Shown here piece after piece: positions 32,663 to 43,528 of a stretch of DNA of 64,000 nucleotides. Both the position numbers and the translations under genes were made by a program. Under the pieces are notes generated by a model, which searched no databases, was not told the DNA's origin, and saw only the letters and a program-made list of their open reading frames with translations. Position 1 is the stretch's first letter, and every line of letters starts with the position of its first letter. This stretch comes from Gammaproteobacteria bacterium (GTDB lineage: Bacteria; Pseudomonadota; Gammaproteobacteria; Chromatiales; Chromatiaceae): positions 20,757 through 84,756 of the forward strand of contig JANEMA010000002.1 of NCBI GenBank assembly GCA_024510845.1, written 5' to 3'.

Positions 32663-33570
32663 GTTTTCAGACGGAAGATCGCTGGTTATCGGACTACCTG
32701 GATCACATCCGTTACGAGCGTCGCCTGTCATCACGTACCCTGGACGCCTACCGTCGCGACATGGAAGACTACCGCGCCTGGTGTCGGGATCAGGGGTGCC
32801 CGCCATGGGCGGGTGCCGATGCCCGGCAGCTGCGTCGTTATGTCGCGGCCTGTCATCGCCAGGGCCTGTCACCGCGCAGCCTGTCGCGCAGGCTTTCGGC
32901 ATTGCGTGGCTTGTTCAACTTTCTGCTGCGCGAATCCCGGGTGCGAGTCAATCCTGTCGCCAAGGTACGTGCGCCACGGGCTGCCCGCCGTCTGCCCGTG
33001 GCCCTCGATGTGGATCAGGTTGGCCGCCTGATGGACATTCCCGGCGATGATCCACTGGCACGGCGTGATCGCGCAATTCTCGAGCTCTTCTATTCCAGCG
33101 GTCTGCGGCTGTCCGAGCTGGCGGGGCTGAATGTCACCGATCTGCCTGCGCCGGATGCGCTGTTGCGGGTGACCGGCAAGGGCCGAAAGGACCGGCAGGT
33201 GCCGGTAGGCAGGCACGCACGCAAGGCCATCGCGGAGTGGTTGCCTGTTCGTGAACAATTGGCACACGAGAAGGGTGAGCCGGCTCTGTTCGTGAGTCGC
33301 CATGGCCGACGTCTGAGCCCGCGCGCCATCGAACAGCGGGTCGTCCTGCATGCCCGCCGTCAGGGCCTGCCCGCACATGTTCATCCGCACATGCTGCGGC
33401 ATGCCTTCGCCACGCACCTTCTGGAGTCATCGGGTGAGCTGCGTGCGGTTCAAGAACTGCTTGGGCATGCCGATATCGCAACCACGGAAATCTACACGCA
33501 TCTCGATTTCCAGCATCTGGCTCAGGTCTATGATCAAGCGCATCCGCGCGCCCGCAGGCGGGGCGACTGA
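32659..33570 (+). CDS. xerC: Tyrosine recombinase XerC
   Basis: 303 residues. The N-terminal SAM-like domain (YLDHIRYERRLSSRTLDAYRRD) precedes the catalytic domain. Catalytic residues are visible in SSGLRLSEL (Arg), GKGRKDR (Lys), HMLRHAFATHLL (His-x-x-Arg), LLGHADIATTEIYTHL (His and the nucleophile Tyr). With XerD it resolves chromosome dimers at dif. In Pseudomonas a HAD hydrolase gene follows xerC; here hslV follows after 248 bases. Confidence 0.95.
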   Translation: MSFQTEDRWLSDYLDHIRYERRLSSRTLDAYRRDMEDYRAWCRDQGCPPWAGADARQLRRYVAACHRQGLSPRSLSRRLSALRGLFNFLLRESRVRVNPVAKVRAPRAARRLPVALDVDQVGRLMDIPGDDPLARRDRAILELFYSSGLRLSELAGLNVTDLPAPDALLRVTGKGRKDRQVPVGRHARKAIAEWLPVREQLAHEKGEPALFVSRHGRRLSPRAIEQRVVLHARRQGLPAHVHPHMLRHAFATHLLESSGELRAVQELLGHADIATTEIYTHLDFQHLAQVYDQAHPRARRRGD

Positions 33571-33761
33571 CGCACCGGAAAAAGCACAAATAGCCCTCTT
33601 CGAGATGTGCCCGGGCATCGCTCCCTCTTTGTTTCACTGAACAACGGGTCGCCCTGCACCCGCCGCTGAAGGGCTTCCTGTTACCGAAGTGCTGGAACTC
33701 TCGGAGCAGGAGTTCGCGCTCCATGCGGGGATCACGCCATGTGTTGCACGTGGCATAGGTT

Positions 33762-33785
33762 CCGCGACTCGAGTCGCGGTAGAAT
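33762..33785 (+). promoter_or_regulatory. Perfect palindrome adjoining a -10-like TAGAAT before hslV
   Basis: CCGCGACTC-GAGTCGCGG (33762-33779) is an 18-base perfect palindrome, immediately followed by TAGAAT (33780-33785), 34 bases before the hslV start codon. I see no sigma-32 consensus. It may be a repressor site in the -35/-10 spacer or part of an RNA hairpin. Confidence 0.35.
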
Positions 33786-33818
33786 CTCCCCTTCTTCAAC
33801 AGGCTTCAGGACATTCCC

Positions 33819-34364
33819 GTGCAGGAGATTCGTGGAACCACCATTCTCTCGGTTCGTCGAGGCGGCCGTGTCGTGATCGGCGGTGATGGCCAGGTATCGA
33901 TGGGCAACACCGTCATGAAAGGCAATGCACGTAAGGTGCGGCGTCTCTGCAAGGGGCAGGTACTGGCCGGTTTCGCTGGAGCGACCGCCGATGCCTTTAC
34001 CCTGTTCGAGCGTTTCGAGGGAAAGCTCGAGAAACACTCCGGCAACTTGGTGCGTGCTGCCGTCGAACTGGCCAAGGACTGGCGCACCGATCGCATGCTG
34101 CGGCGCCTGGAAGCCCTGTTGGTGGTGGCCGATGCCGAGGCCTCACTGATCCTCACTGGTACCGGCGACGTGGTCGAGCCCGAGGATAGCCTGATGGCCA
34201 TCGGTTCCGGCGGCAGCTATGCTCAGGCCGCGGCGTGCGCCCTGCTGGACAACACCGAGCTGTCCGCGCGCGAGATCGTCGAGAAGGGCCTGAACATCGC
34301 CGCCGACATCTGTGTGTACACCAACCACAATCTGGTTATCGAGGAACTCGACAGCAATGTCTGA
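33819..34364 (+). CDS. hslV: ATP-dependent protease proteolytic subunit HslV
   Basis: 181 residues from GTG 33819, with AGGA upstream. The mature catalytic N-terminus begins at Thr7 in [10 protein letters not shown] after removal of a six-residue propeptide. Further hallmarks are [22 protein letters not shown] and [14 protein letters not shown]. It forms a double hexamer that degrades substrates unfolded by HslU. hslU starts 8 bases before its stop. Confidence 0.96.
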   Translation: MQEIRGTTILSVRRGGRVVIGGDGQVSMGNTVMKGNARKVRRLCKGQVLAGFAGATADAFTLFERFEGKLEKHSGNLVRAAVELAKDWRTDRMLRRLEALLVVADAEASLILTGTGDVVEPEDSLMAIGSGGSYAQAAACALLDNTELSAREIVEKGLNIAADICVYTNHNLVIEELDSNV

Positions 34365-35688
34365 TACCACTCCCGAAGAGATCGTCCACGAGCTCAACAA
34401 GCACATCGTCGGCCAGCATGAGGCCAAGCGCGCGGTGGCTATTGCACTGCGTAACCGCTGGCGGCGGATGCGTGTCGATCCGGTACTGCGCAACGAGATC
34501 ACACCGAAGAACATCCTCATGATCGGCCCTACCGGGGTGGGCAAGACCGAGATCGCACGCCGTCTGGCACGGTTGGCCGATGCACCCTTTATCAAGGTCG
34601 AGGCCACCAAGTTCACCGAGGTCGGCTATGTTGGCCGCGAGGTCGATTCCATCATTCGCGATCTGGCCGATTCGGCGGTCAAGATGGTGCGCGAGCAGGA
34701 GATGGAAAAGGTACGCGACGTGGCTCGCGAGGCCGCCGAAGAACGGGTGCTTGATGCCCTGCTGCCGCCACCGCGCACCACCAGCTGGGAGGCCGAGGCG
34801 GCGCCGCCGGCCTCGGGCACGCGCGCGAAGTTCCGTGAGAAGCTGCGCGCCGTTGAACTCGACGAGCGTGAGATCGAGATCGAGGTGACAGGACCGCAAC
34901 TGGGCGTGGAGATCATGGCTCCGCCCGGAATGGAAGAGATGACCAGTCAGTTGCAGAGCCTGTTCCAGAACATCGGCAGCGCTCAAAGCAAGCGTCGCAA
35001 GCTGCGTATCCGCGATGCCATGAAGCTTCTTACCGACGAGGAGGCTGCACGCCGGATCAACGAGGAAGATATCAAGCTGAGGGCCATAGAACGGGTCGAG
35101 CAGCAGGGCATCGTGTTCATCGATGAACTCGACAAGGTCACCAACCGTGCCGAAGCGCATGGGGCCGATGTCTCGCGTGAGGGCGTGCAGCGTGACCTGC
35201 TGCCGCTGGTCGAAGGCTGCACCGTGAACACCAAACACGGCATGGTGCGGACCGATCATATTCTGTTCATTGCCTCGGGCGCCTTCCACCTGAGCAAGCC
35301 ATCGGACCTGATCCCCGAGCTGCAGGGCCGCCTGCCGATTCGCGTGGAATTGAGCGCACTGTCGGTGGAAGATTTCGTGCGTATCCTGATCGAGCCCGAC
35401 GCCTCACTCACCGAACAGTATCAGGCGCTGATGACCACCGAGGGCGTGGATCTGGAGTTCACCGAGGACGGCATACGGCGCGTTGCCGAGATTGCCTGGC
35501 AGGTCAACGAGCGCACCGAGAATATCGGCGCACGCCGCCTGCATACCGTGATGGAGCGGCTGTTCGAGGAGATCTCCTTCATGGCCCCGCGTTACCAGGG
35601 ACAAGCCATCATCGTCGATGCCGCCTATGTAGACCGTCACCTAGAGGCGCTGTCGGAAAACGAGGATCTCAGCCGCTACATCCTGTGA
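34357..35688 (+). CDS. hslU: ATP-dependent protease ATPase subunit HslU
   Basis: 443 residues from ATG 34357. Walker A is [15 protein letters not shown], the pore loop reads [11 protein letters not shown], and Walker B is IVFIDELDK. The I domain spans about residues 110-240, and the C-terminal tail EDLSRYIL docks into HslV. It unfolds substrates for HslV. The frame is open to 34312, but this is inside hslV. Confidence 0.97.
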   Translation: MSDTTPEEIVHELNKHIVGQHEAKRAVAIALRNRWRRMRVDPVLRNEITPKNILMIGPTGVGKTEIARRLARLADAPFIKVEATKFTEVGYVGREVDSIIRDLADSAVKMVREQEMEKVRDVAREAAEERVLDALLPPPRTTSWEAEAAPPASGTRAKFREKLRAVELDEREIEIEVTGPQLGVEIMAPPGMEEMTSQLQSLFQNIGSAQSKRRKLRIRDAMKLLTDEEAARRINEEDIKLRAIERVEQQGIVFIDELDKVTNRAEAHGADVSREGVQRDLLPLVEGCTVNTKHGMVRTDHILFIASGAFHLSKPSDLIPELQGRLPIRVELSALSVEDFVRILIEPDASLTEQYQALMTTEGVDLEFTEDGIRRVAEIAWQVNERTENIGARRLHTVMERLFEEISFMAPRYQGQAIIVDAAYVDRHLEALSENEDLSRYIL

Positions 35689-35803
35689 CCGACGCGGACC
35701 ACGGGGGGCAACGAGTGTGGTGACTACCTTTTTTGGCGGGGGGGTGAAAGGGAGGAGCCTCTCCGCCACAATAGCATCGGTCATCTCTCATCATCGTGGA
35801 TCA

Positions 35804-36181
35804 ATGAACATGCTCAACATTCCCAATCCCACCGAACTCAATCTGCACCGCTTGTCGCGTGTGCTGGAGATCAGCTTCGGTGATGGCAGCAACTTCAAGC
35901 TGTCGGCCGAGTATCTGCGCGTTTATTCGCCTTCGGCCGAGGTGGCCGGGCATGGCCCGGGCCAGCGCAAGGTGCCACTGGGCAAGGAAGGCGTCGGCAT
36001 CGACCGACTCGAGCCGGTGGGCAACTACGCCATCCAGATCGTGTTCGATGACGGTCATGACACCGGCATCTATTCCTGGGAAACCCTGTACAATCTTGGG
36101 AAATACTACGACGACCTGTGGGCGGCCTACCTCGAAGAGTTGAAAGAGAAAGGCTATACCCGCAAGGATCTGTCGTCCTGA
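35804..36181 (+). CDS. DUF971 family protein
   Basis: 125 residues from ATG 35804 (an ATG at 35810 is equally possible and has a slightly better placed GTGGA). The domain pattern is [35 protein letters not shown] and [12 protein letters not shown], as in DUF971 proteins and the N-terminal domain of gamma-butyrobetaine hydroxylases. Function unknown, perhaps iron-sulfur or metal related. The hslVU-DUF971-ubiE-ubiJ-ubiB order is the same as in Pseudomonas-like genomes. Confidence 0.9.
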   Translation: MNMLNIPNPTELNLHRLSRVLEISFGDGSNFKLSAEYLRVYSPSAEVAGHGPGQRKVPLGKEGVGIDRLEPVGNYAIQIVFDDGHDTGIYSWETLYNLGKYYDDLWAAYLEELKEKGYTRKDLSS

Positions 36182-36203
36182 AACCCGACGCAGGAACCAG
36201 GGC

Positions 36204-36953
36204 ATGAGCGAACAGGACACCACCCACTTCGGCTTCCGCCAGGTCCCCAGGCAGGAGAAGGCACGCTTGGTGCGCGGGGTCTTCGATTCGGTGGCCGAAA
36301 AATACGACATCATGAACGATCTGATGTCCTTCGGGATGCATCGGTTGTGGAAGCGATTCGCCATCGAGTTGGCCGGGGTGCGTCCCGGGCAGACAGTGCT
36401 CGACCTGGCCTCCGGTACCGGTGATCTCGCCGATCGCTTTGCCGGCCTGGTCGGCCCGCAGGGGCTGGTGGTGATGTCCGATATCAATGCCAACATGCTC
36501 TCGGTGGGTCGTGATCGCATGCTCGACCGCGGGCATGCCGGCAACATGGCGTTTGCCTTGATCGACGCTGAGCAGTTGCCGATCGCCGACGCCAGCGTCG
36601 ATCTGGTGACCATCGCCTTCGGGCTGCGCAACGTCACCGACAAGAATGCAGCTCTGGCCGAGATGTATCGGGTGCTGCACCCCGGCGGTCGTGCCCTGGT
36701 GCTGGAATTCTCTCATCCCACCAGCCAGCCGCTGGAGAAGCTGTACGACATCTATTCCTTCGGGGTGTTGCCGCGCATGGGTCAGCTGGTGGCCAATGAC
36801 GCCGAGAGTTACCGCTACCTGGCCGAGTCCATCCGCATGCACCCCGACCAGGAGACCCTCAGGGGGATGATGGAGGCGGCTGGTTTCGAACGCTGTGACG
36901 TGCACAATCTCACCGGCGGCATCGTGGCCATCCATCGCGGGTTCCGGTTCTGA
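36204..36953 (+). CDS. ubiE: Ubiquinone/menaquinone C-methyltransferase UbiE
   Basis: 249 residues. The SAM-binding motif is [15 protein letters not shown], and the family signatures are [18 protein letters not shown] and [11 protein letters not shown]. It performs the C-methylation step of ubiquinone synthesis. It starts at ATG 36204 with AGG upstream and is the first of a ubiE-ubiJ-ubiB operon. Confidence 0.97.
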   Translation: MSEQDTTHFGFRQVPRQEKARLVRGVFDSVAEKYDIMNDLMSFGMHRLWKRFAIELAGVRPGQTVLDLASGTGDLADRFAGLVGPQGLVVMSDINANMLSVGRDRMLDRGHAGNMAFALIDAEQLPIADASVDLVTIAFGLRNVTDKNAALAEMYRVLHPGGRALVLEFSHPTSQPLEKLYDIYSFGVLPRMGQLVANDAESYRYLAESIRMHPDQETLRGMMEAAGFERCDVHNLTGGIVAIHRGFRF

Positions 36954-36964
36954 GGGTGGACTCC

Positions 36965-37591
36965 ATGAGCGTGCGTGAGCTCGCCCTTCAGGCCATGGAG
37001 ACGGTACTCAACGAACTGATCGAGCGCGATTCCGGTGCGCGCGCACAGCTTGCGGTCTGGCACGGCCGCGTGATCGCCATCGCCCTGCGTGGTACCGGAC
37101 TCACTTTCTGTTTCGTGCCTGATGCGGCCGGCCGTCTGCAACTGCTCGGCCGCTACGAGGGGGAACCCGATGCTCTCATCGAGGGCAGCCCGATCGACCT
37201 GATGCGTGCCTCGGACAAGCGAGAGGGACTGGCGCAGCTGTTCGCTGGTCATGTGCGCCTGCACGGCGACACCGAGCTGGCGCACCGCTTCAGCGAGGTG
37301 CTCGGCGGACTGGAGATCGACTGGGAAGAACAACTTTCGTGTTACGTGGGGGACGTGGTGGCGCACGAACTGGTGCGCATCGGCTGTGAGGCCAGCGACG
37401 AGGGCAGGAGACTGGGTGGGCTGTTTGCGCGCAACCTCTCGGAATATCTCACCGAGGAGGCGCGCCTGCTGTCCCACCCCTTCGAGATCGAGGCCTGGAT
37501 ACGCCAGGTCGAGGATACCCGTGACGATGTGGAGCGTCTGGCTGCGCGTATCGACTGGCTCGGGCAACGCCTGCAGGACCGTACCTTATGA
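36965..37591 (+). CDS. ubiJ: Ubiquinone biosynthesis accessory factor UbiJ (SCP2 domain)
   Basis: 208 residues from ATG 36965 with GGGTGGA upstream; a GTG at 36956 is the alternative. The N-terminal SCP2 lipid-binding domain (residues about 15-115) contains [10 protein letters not shown] and [15 protein letters not shown], and a C-terminal coiled coil ends in IDWLGQRLQ. UbiJ scaffolds the soluble Ubi metabolon and binds lipid intermediates. The ubiB ATG overlaps its stop. Confidence 0.9.
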   Translation: MSVRELALQAMETVLNELIERDSGARAQLAVWHGRVIAIALRGTGLTFCFVPDAAGRLQLLGRYEGEPDALIEGSPIDLMRASDKREGLAQLFAGHVRLHGDTELAHRFSEVLGGLEIDWEEQLSCYVGDVVAHELVRIGCEASDEGRRLGGLFARNLSEYLTEEARLLSHPFEIEAWIRQVEDTRDDVERLAARIDWLGQRLQDRTL

Positions 37592-39243
37592 TGCCGTTGC
37601 GCGAGGCCCTGCGTGTGGTACATATCGCCTGGGTGCTGGCACGCCACGGACTCGACGAGGTCTTGCTCGCCACCCACCTGTTCCGATCAATCCGCTTCCT
37701 GCGCTATCTCTCGCCTTTCTGGCTGGCCAGCCTGGGCCGGCGACCACCTCGCGGGGTGCGTATTCGCCGTGCGTTCGAGGACCTGGGCCCCATCTACGTC
37801 AAGTTCGGACAGATTCTCTCCACCCGCCGCGACCTGTTACCGGACGATATCGCCGAGGAGCTGGCGAAACTTCAGGACCAGGTACCGCCTTTCCCCGGCG
37901 AGCAGGCGCGCACCATCGTGGAGAAGGCTCTGGGGGCGCCGGTGGCGGAGTTGTTCGCTGAGTTCGACGTGAACCCGCTGGCCTCCGCCTCGGTGGCCCA
38001 GGTACATGCCGCGCGCCTGCACGATGGTACCGAAGTGGTGGTGAAGGTGTTGCGTCCGGGCGTGGAGAAGGTGATCGACCGCGACGTGGCTCTGCTTTAC
38101 ACCATCGCGCGGATGGCGCGGCGCTACTCGCGCGAAGCGCGGCGGCTGCGCCCGGTGGAGGTGGTGGAGGAATACGACCACACCATCCACGACGAGCTGG
38201 ACCTGATGCGTGAGGCGGCGAATTGTGCCCAGCTGCGACGCAACTTCGAGGGTTCCGAGATGTTGGTCGTGCCCCAGGTGTACTGGGATTACACACGGCG
38301 CGAGGTGATGGTGCAGGAGCGGGTGTACGGCATTCCGGTGGACCGGGTGGAGGATCTTCTGCGTGCCGGGGTGGACATGAAGTTGCTCGGAGAGCGCGGA
38401 GTGGAGATCTTTTTCACTCAAGTCTTCCGCGATAATTTTTTCCATGCCGACATGCATCCGGGAAACATCTTCGTCACCCCTGGCGGGCGTTACATCAGCG
38501 TGGACTTCGGCATCATGGGTACCCTGACCACTGAGGATCAGCGTTACCTGGCGGAGAATCTTCTCGCCTTCTTCCACCGCGACTACCGGCGGGTGGCGGA
38601 GTTGCACGTGGAGTCTGGCTGGGTGCCGCCGAATACCCGGGTCGAGGAATTCGAGGCGGCGATCCGCACCGTCAGCGAGCCGATCTGGGAGAAGCCCATT
38701 GCCGAGATCTCCTTCGGCCAGTTCCTGCTGCGTCTGTTTCAGACTGCGCGCCGTTTCGACATGGAGATACAGCCGCAGTTGGTACTGTTGCAGAAAACCC
38801 TGCTCAACATCGAGGGACTGGGGCGCATGCTCTACCCCGATCTGGATCTGTGGAGCACTGCCAAGCCCTTCATGGAACTCTGGATGGCGCAACAGGTCGG
38901 CCCATGTGCGTTCACCCGCCGGATGAAGGCGTCGCTGCCGCAACTCTCCGAGGAATTGCCCGAGATTCCACACCTGGCCTGGCGATTGCTCAAGAAGGCC
39001 AACGATGGCGAACTGGAGCTCCGCTGGCGATCCGACGAACTGGCGCGCCTGCGCCGTGAGCTGCAAGGAGCTCAGTGTGCCACCCGGCAGACCATCGCCG
39101 GCGGCAGCTTACTGCTCGGCGGCCTGTTGCTCAATCTGGGAACGGTACCGCTGTTGCCTGGTACCGCGAATACCTTGTTGGTCTTCGGACTGAGCGGTGC
39201 CGGGCTGGGACTGTTGCTGCGCCAGTTGCTGAAACGTTCCTGA
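37588..39243 (+). CDS. ubiB: Ubiquinone biosynthesis protein UbiB (ABC1/ADCK family)
   Basis: 551 residues. The atypical kinase-like fold shows [21 protein letters not shown] (the KxGQ motif), [32 protein letters not shown] and VDFGIMG. Two C-terminal membrane helices ([18 protein letters not shown] and [15 protein letters not shown]) anchor it. It is an ATPase needed for delivery or extraction of ubiquinone precursors. Start overlaps the ubiJ stop (ATGA). Confidence 0.96.
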   Translation: MMPLREALRVVHIAWVLARHGLDEVLLATHLFRSIRFLRYLSPFWLASLGRRPPRGVRIRRAFEDLGPIYVKFGQILSTRRDLLPDDIAEELAKLQDQVPPFPGEQARTIVEKALGAPVAELFAEFDVNPLASASVAQVHAARLHDGTEVVVKVLRPGVEKVIDRDVALLYTIARMARRYSREARRLRPVEVVEEYDHTIHDELDLMREAANCAQLRRNFEGSEMLVVPQVYWDYTRREVMVQERVYGIPVDRVEDLLRAGVDMKLLGERGVEIFFTQVFRDNFFHADMHPGNIFVTPGGRYISVDFGIMGTLTTEDQRYLAENLLAFFHRDYRRVAELHVESGWVPPNTRVEEFEAAIRTVSEPIWEKPIAEISFGQFLLRLFQTARRFDMEIQPQLVLLQKTLLNIEGLGRMLYPDLDLWSTAKPFMELWMAQQVGPCAFTRRMKASLPQLSEELPEIPHLAWRLLKKANDGELELRWRSDELARLRRELQGAQCATRQTIAGGSLLLGGLLLNLGTVPLLPGTANTLLVFGLSGAGLGLLLRQLLKRS

Positions 39244-39677
39244 ATGTTCGGTTGTCAGTGGTCACTCGGGAGTGACTGCTGCCCGGGACGATTCACGGTT
39301 CGGCGGGGATTATCCGCATGCCGAAGAAATCGGACGTCCAGGGTGCTTTGATCCTTTCTTTCACATCGACCGTTTCCATCTCGCGCAGAGGCACATGGCC
39401 AGGGGCCCCGCTCAATGGTGATGGCGCGATCGAAAAGGCCTGCGGTCGGAGTCGGATGTCAATGACCGAGGTGCTATCGTCCCAGCCGGTCTGATGATGG
39501 ATATCGGCTGGTCGGGCGATGAAGTCGTCCACTGTCAACTCGACTCGCCACCACATCAGGCTCTTGAGCGCGAGGGGATGGTTGCCAGTGTCAGAACGAT
39601 CAGGATCGGTCGGTCTCGTGTTCTACGGTACATGTTTCCCCTGGTTCGTGGTCCGGCAGTGTTCTGCCAGCCGGGTA
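39244..39677. other. 434-base gap with an unassigned minus-strand ORF fragment
   Basis: A hairpin GTCACTC-GG-GAGTGAC lies at 39261-39276 just after ubiB and may terminate it, though no T-run follows. A minus-strand ORF (39293-39556, 87 residues, with VELTVDDFIARPADIHHQTG and ending DFFGMRIIPAEP) has coherent amino-acid composition and remains open upstream to about 39620 without a good start codon. It could be the 3' end of a decayed gene. I do not recognise it and see nothing else. Confidence 0.35.
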
Positions 39678-40229
39678 TCAGGGACGGACCAGGGCCTGTT
39701 CCACCTCTTCGCGTTTTGCCTGCCCTTCCAGTACTTCGATCAGTTCGAGGGAAAAATCCATGGCTGTACCCGGTCCGGGCGAGGTGATGATCCGGCCATC
39801 ACGTACCACCGGCCGGTCGAGCACCTGAATACCGGGTTGTTGGGTAGCTTCCAGCACCCCGGGGTATGCCGTGGCCTTGTGGCCGTCCAGCAGGCCGGCA
39901 CTGGCCAGTACCTTGGGCGCGGCACAGATGGCGGCGGTGAAGCGTCCCTGTTCGGCCATGTCGCGCAACAGACGCTGGATACGTGGATCGTCGTTGAGAT
40001 GATCGGCCCCGGGGAGACCGCCGGGCAACACGATCATGTCGAAAGGCTGGTCTAGTACATCATCCAGGGTAGTATCGGGCATCAGTACGGTGCCGCGGCT
40101 GCAGCGCACAAGGCTGTCATCCAGGCTGGCGGTGATCACCTCGACACCGGCACGGCGCAACAGATCGATGACGGTTACGGCTTCGAGCTCTTCGCAACCT
40201 GGGGCAAGGGGGATGAGGACGCGTGCCAT
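39678..40229 (-). CDS. yajL: DJ-1/PfpI family protein (YajL-like)
   Basis: 183 residues. The DJ-1 fold is shown by VLIPLAPGCEELEAVTVIDLLRRAG, the nucleophile elbow AAICAAPKVLASAG with the reactive Cys, and VRDGRIITSPGPGTAMDFSL. YajL-type proteins protect proteins and nucleotides from oxidative or carbonyl damage; details are debated. The start lies 55 bases inside the upstream deacetylase gene, an overlap long enough to imply coupled expression. Confidence 0.9.
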   Translation of the reverse strand: MARVLIPLAPGCEELEAVTVIDLLRRAGVEVITASLDDSLVRCSRGTVLMPDTTLDDVLDQPFDMIVLPGGLPGADHLNDDPRIQRLLRDMAEQGRFTAAICAAPKVLASAGLLDGHKATAYPGVLEATQQPGIQVLDRPVVRDGRIITSPGPGTAMDFSLELIEVLEGQAKREEVEQALVRP

Positions 40230-40960
40230 GTCTTGGAATTCCTCTGGTAAGTGATTACACGGGAAACCGGCTGCAGCTCGATCCCCTGTTCACGCAGTCG
40301 GGGAAGTTCATGCCGCAATACCTCGAGGGTTTCGGGATAGGGATGGCCAATGGCGATGGCCGAACCCTTGAGCCGGGCCAGCCGTGCTGCCCGATACAGG
40401 CATTCGCGGATTCGATCAGGGTTGCGTATGTTGTCGAGAAAGACGTCACGGCGCGCCGAGGCGATACCCATGGAGTACGCCGTGCTTTGCGCCACGGAAC
40501 GGGGGTTGGTGCGGCTGTCCACGAAGAAGAGACCGCCATGTCGAAGCAAGGCCTCCATCAGCCAGTGCATGCTGGTGTGCTCGCTGGTGAGCAGGCTGCC
40601 CATGTGGTTGTTGACTCCCACGGCATGCGGCACCGAGCGCAGGTTGGCTGCCAGTACCATCTCCAGGTCGATTCGGGTGTGATCCAGGGTGAGCCCACCC
40701 GGTCCCAGGGCACGATGATTCAACGATTCCATGGGCTGATGCAGCATCACCTCGTGGCCGAGCCGCGAGGCCGCCTCAGCCGCCTGGTGGCTGGCACTCA
40801 GGCGCGGCAGGATGGAGAGGGTGACCCCGGGTGGCAAGGCCAGCACTGCACTGGCGACTTCAGCGTTGTTGCCGATATCGTCGATGATGACTGCCAGCAG
40901 CCCTGTGGCATGTGCCAGGCCGGTGGTCAGGATCAGGCTGGCAAGAAGCAGCACACGCAT
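40175..40960 (-). CDS. Divergent polysaccharide deacetylase family protein (YibQ-like)
   Basis: 261 residues. A signal peptide (RVLLLASLILTTGLAHA) leads into AVIIDDIGNN, the metal-binding opening of this family, then VMLHQPMES, GVNNHMGSLLT and the late IGHPYPETLEVL. The family (DUF610) is periplasmic and linked to envC and the S41 protease in many gammaproteobacteria; the substrate is unknown. Start codon overlaps the ctpA stop by a base, and its 3' end overlaps yajL. Confidence 0.9.
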   Translation of the reverse strand: MRVLLLASLILTTGLAHATGLLAVIIDDIGNNAEVASAVLALPPGVTLSILPRLSASHQAAEAASRLGHEVMLHQPMESLNHRALGPGGLTLDHTRIDLEMVLAANLRSVPHAVGVNNHMGSLLTSEHTSMHWLMEALLRHGGLFFVDSRTNPRSVAQSTAYSMGIASARRDVFLDNIRNPDRIRECLYRAARLARLKGSAIAIGHPYPETLEVLRHELPRLREQGIELQPVSRVITYQRNSKTWHASSSPLPQVAKSSKP

Positions 40961-42282
40961 CAGGTGCCGTCCTGAAGGTGCAGAATGGCCACGCCCTTGA
41001 GCAGAAGCAGTGCCTCGCCGAGAGGATAGTCCTTCTCGATCAGTGACAGGTCATGGGTGGTCGTGTCGTCTGGTTGTGCCGCCTTGTCGGAATGGTGCGT
41101 GGGATTGTCCAGATGGTGCACCAGCTGAGATTCGCGTAGCAGGCTCTTGTCCTCGGTCGCACGCTGGAGTTCCACCATCTCGAGAGGGATGTCCGGCACG
41201 ATGCCCTCGGCCTGGATGGAGCGTCCCTTGGGGGTGTAGTAACGTGCCGTGGTGAGCTTGATCGCGGTCTTGTCGTTGACCGGTATGATGGTCTGTACCG
41301 AACCCTTGCCGAACGTCTGCTGGCCCATCACCACCGCACGATGATGGTCCTGCAAGGCCCCGGCCACGACCTCGGAGGCCGATGCCGAGCCACCGTTGAC
41401 CAGCACCACCATGGGTGCGCCGTCGAGGATATCATCGGGTGTGGCCTCGAAATGCAGTTGTGAGTCGTGCACCCGGCCCCGGGTGTAGACGATGGTCCCT
41501 TTCGACAGGAAGGCATCGGCCACAGTGACTGCTGTCTGCAATATCCCACCGGGGTTGTTGCGCAGATCGAGTACCAGACCTCTGAACGGGCCCTTGTTCT
41601 CGCGGCGCAAATTACGCACAGCCTCGCGCATGTCGTCGTCGGTGTTGGCCTGGAACTGCGACAGCCGCACGTAGGCAAAGCCGGGTTCGAGCAGGCGTGC
41701 CTTGACACTACGAGTCTTGATGATGGTACGTTCGGCGGTGACGGAGAAGGGAGCCTCACGCCCCTTGCGCATGATCTGCAGGGTGATCTTGGTGCCTGGC
41801 TTGCCGCGCATCAGCTTGACGGCCTCGCTCAGGGTCAGGCCCTTCACCGCCTGGTCGTCGATGCGGATTATGACGTCGCCGGTCCGAATGCCGGCGCGCT
41901 GGGCGGGCGTGTCGTCGATGGGGGCGATGACCTTGACAAGGCCGTCCTCCATGCCGACCTCGATGCCCAGCCCACCGAACTCGCCGCTGGTGCCCACCCG
42001 CAACTCGTTGAATTCGTCTTCGTCCAGATAGGCCGAGTGCGGGTCCAGGCCGCTGAGCATGCCGCGGATGGCATCTCGCAACAGCTTGCGGTTGTTCACC
42101 GGCTCGACATAGCCTTGTCTGATGCGGCCGTAGACCTCGGCGAAGACCCGCAACTCCTCCAGAGGGATGTCGCCTTCGATCGGATCTTGCGATAGGGGGT
42201 GCGGCGGGCGTGCCACTGCAGGAGTGACGAGGCCTGTCAGCAGGCACAACAGCCCGCTCAACACAATACGACGCCTTTTCAT
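40960..42282 (-). CDS. ctpA: Carboxy-terminal processing peptidase, S41 family
   Basis: 440 residues from ATG 42282. Order: signal peptide (RRRIVLSGLLCLLTGLVTPAVA), N-terminal domain, PDZ domain (GLGIEVGMEDGLVKVIAPIDDTPA), then the catalytic core with VLVNGGSASASEVVAGAL (Ser) and QTFGKGSVQT (Lys). Periplasmic processing or degradation of envelope proteins is the family role, often regulating peptidoglycan hydrolases. That fits its location just downstream of the hydrolase activator envC. Confidence 0.93.
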   Translation of the reverse strand: MKRRRIVLSGLLCLLTGLVTPAVARPPHPLSQDPIEGDIPLEELRVFAEVYGRIRQGYVEPVNNRKLLRDAIRGMLSGLDPHSAYLDEDEFNELRVGTSGEFGGLGIEVGMEDGLVKVIAPIDDTPAQRAGIRTGDVIIRIDDQAVKGLTLSEAVKLMRGKPGTKITLQIMRKGREAPFSVTAERTIIKTRSVKARLLEPGFAYVRLSQFQANTDDDMREAVRNLRRENKGPFRGLVLDLRNNPGGILQTAVTVADAFLSKGTIVYTRGRVHDSQLHFEATPDDILDGAPMVVLVNGGSASASEVVAGALQDHHRAVVMGQQTFGKGSVQTIIPVNDKTAIKLTTARYYTPKGRSIQAEGIVPDIPLEMVELQRATEDKSLLRESQLVHHLDNPTHHSDKAAQPDDTTTHDLSLIEKDYPLGEALLLLKGVAILHLQDGT

Positions 42283-42310
42283 GCTTTCTTCTCTGCCTGG
42301 CGCGGCCAGC

Positions 42311-43528
42311 TCAACTGACGCGTCGTCCCCTGGGTCTGCGACACCAGTGCATCGGATCCACCGGCTTGCCATTGTGACGGATTGCAAAATAGACACCAGT
42401 CTCCTTGCGTCCTCCCGTGTTGCCCGCTGCGGCGATGGATTCGCCCGCCTCGACCCAGTTGCCTGCTTCCTTGAACAGACTCTGGTTGTGCCCGTAGAGG
42501 GTCATGTACCCATTGCCGTGGTCGATGATGATCAGCAGACCGAAGCCACGCAGCCAGTCGGCGAAGGCCACCCGGCCAGCGTGGACAGCATGCACTTCGT
42601 GCCCCTCGGGGGCTCCGATCATAACACCATCCCAGCGCAGCTTGCCGATCTTGGGATCGCCAAAGGCCTTTCGGATCATGCCCTTGAGCGGCCAGTGCAG
42701 GCGGCCCTTTGCGCGCGGGAAGGGGATCTGCCTGGCCGGGGTGGCGGGAATGTCGGCCAGCGCATCCTGCAAGCCACGGAGCAGCGCATGGAGTCGTTTC
42801 TCATCCTTGTACAGACGCACCAGTTCCGAGCCCTGGCCCTGGATCTCGCGTGCCAGTTGTGCGATCACCGCCCGCCGATTCTGTTGCTGTGTCTCGAGCG
42901 CCAGCTTGCGTTCTTCCTGTTCGGTCTGCAGGCGATTCAGGCGTTCCTTTTGGTGGGCGATATCGGCGCGGGTCTCAGCCAGTGCCTGTAGATGTTCGCG
43001 GATCTGCGCCATGCGTCGTACGCGCTCCCGATTGATGTAATCGTAGTAAGCCAGCACCCGGGTGACGGCTGCCGGATCCTTTTGACTGAGCAGGATGTGC
43101 AGCTGTTCCTGGCGCCCCATGGCATAGGCGGCTCGAACCTGGCGTATCAGCAGTTCACGCTGTTTGGCCAGTGCGCGCTGTTGACTCTCCTCCTGCCGGC
43201 GCAGTGTCTCGAGGCGTTGGCTGGTGCGTTTCTGGCGCACGCGCAGTACGCGCAGGCGGCGCGCCAGCCGGCCGATGGCCTGTTCGCTTTTCTCGAGCTG
43301 GCGGTTGAGTGTAGTGCGCTGGCCGTGGGCCTGGCGGATACGCTTCCGCAGGGCAGTGATGCGCTCACGCAACTGCGCCAGTTGATGCTCCTGGTCCCGC
43401 ATGTTGGCAGCCATTGCCGGCGAACCGGCCGGTGATAACAGCGCCCACACGAGAAGGAGCAGACCGAATCGCTTCAGTCTGCCCTCGGAGACATGACATC
43501 GAGTGATCACGAAGACCAAGTCAATCAT
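42311..43528 (-). CDS. envC: Murein hydrolase activator EnvC
   Basis: 405 residues. Signal peptide ending GSPAMA, a long coiled coil (residues about 45-240) and a C-terminal LytM domain with [22 protein letters not shown] and [13 protein letters not shown]. EnvC recruits and activates amidases AmiA and AmiB at the septum through FtsEX. The LytM domain here keeps several histidines, so residual zinc binding cannot be excluded. The start lies 8 bases inside gpmI; the gpmI-envC-S41-deacetylase order is conserved in relatives. Confidence 0.93.
   Translation of the reverse strand: MIDLVFVITRCHVSEGRLKRFGLLLLVWALLSPAGSPAMAANMRDQEHQLAQLRERITALRKRIRQAHGQRTTLNRQLEKSEQAIGRLARRLRVLRVRQKRTSQRLETLRRQEESQQRALAKQRELLIRQVRAAYAMGRQEQLHILLSQKDPAAVTRVLAYYDYINRERVRRMAQIREHLQALAETRADIAHQKERLNRLQTEQEERKLALETQQQNRRAVIAQLAREIQGQGSELVRLYKDEKRLHALLRGLQDALADIPATPARQIPFPRAKGRLHWPLKGMIRKAFGDPKIGKLRWDGVMIGAPEGHEVHAVHAGRVAFADWLRGFGLLIIIDHGNGYMTLYGHNQSLFKEAGNWVEAGESIAAAGNTGGRKETGVYFAIRHNGKPVDPMHWCRRPRGRRVS

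Noticed and set aside
37837..39066. 409-residue open frame on the minus strand
   Set aside because: Antisense shadow of ubiB with His- and Gln-rich, domain-free sequence.
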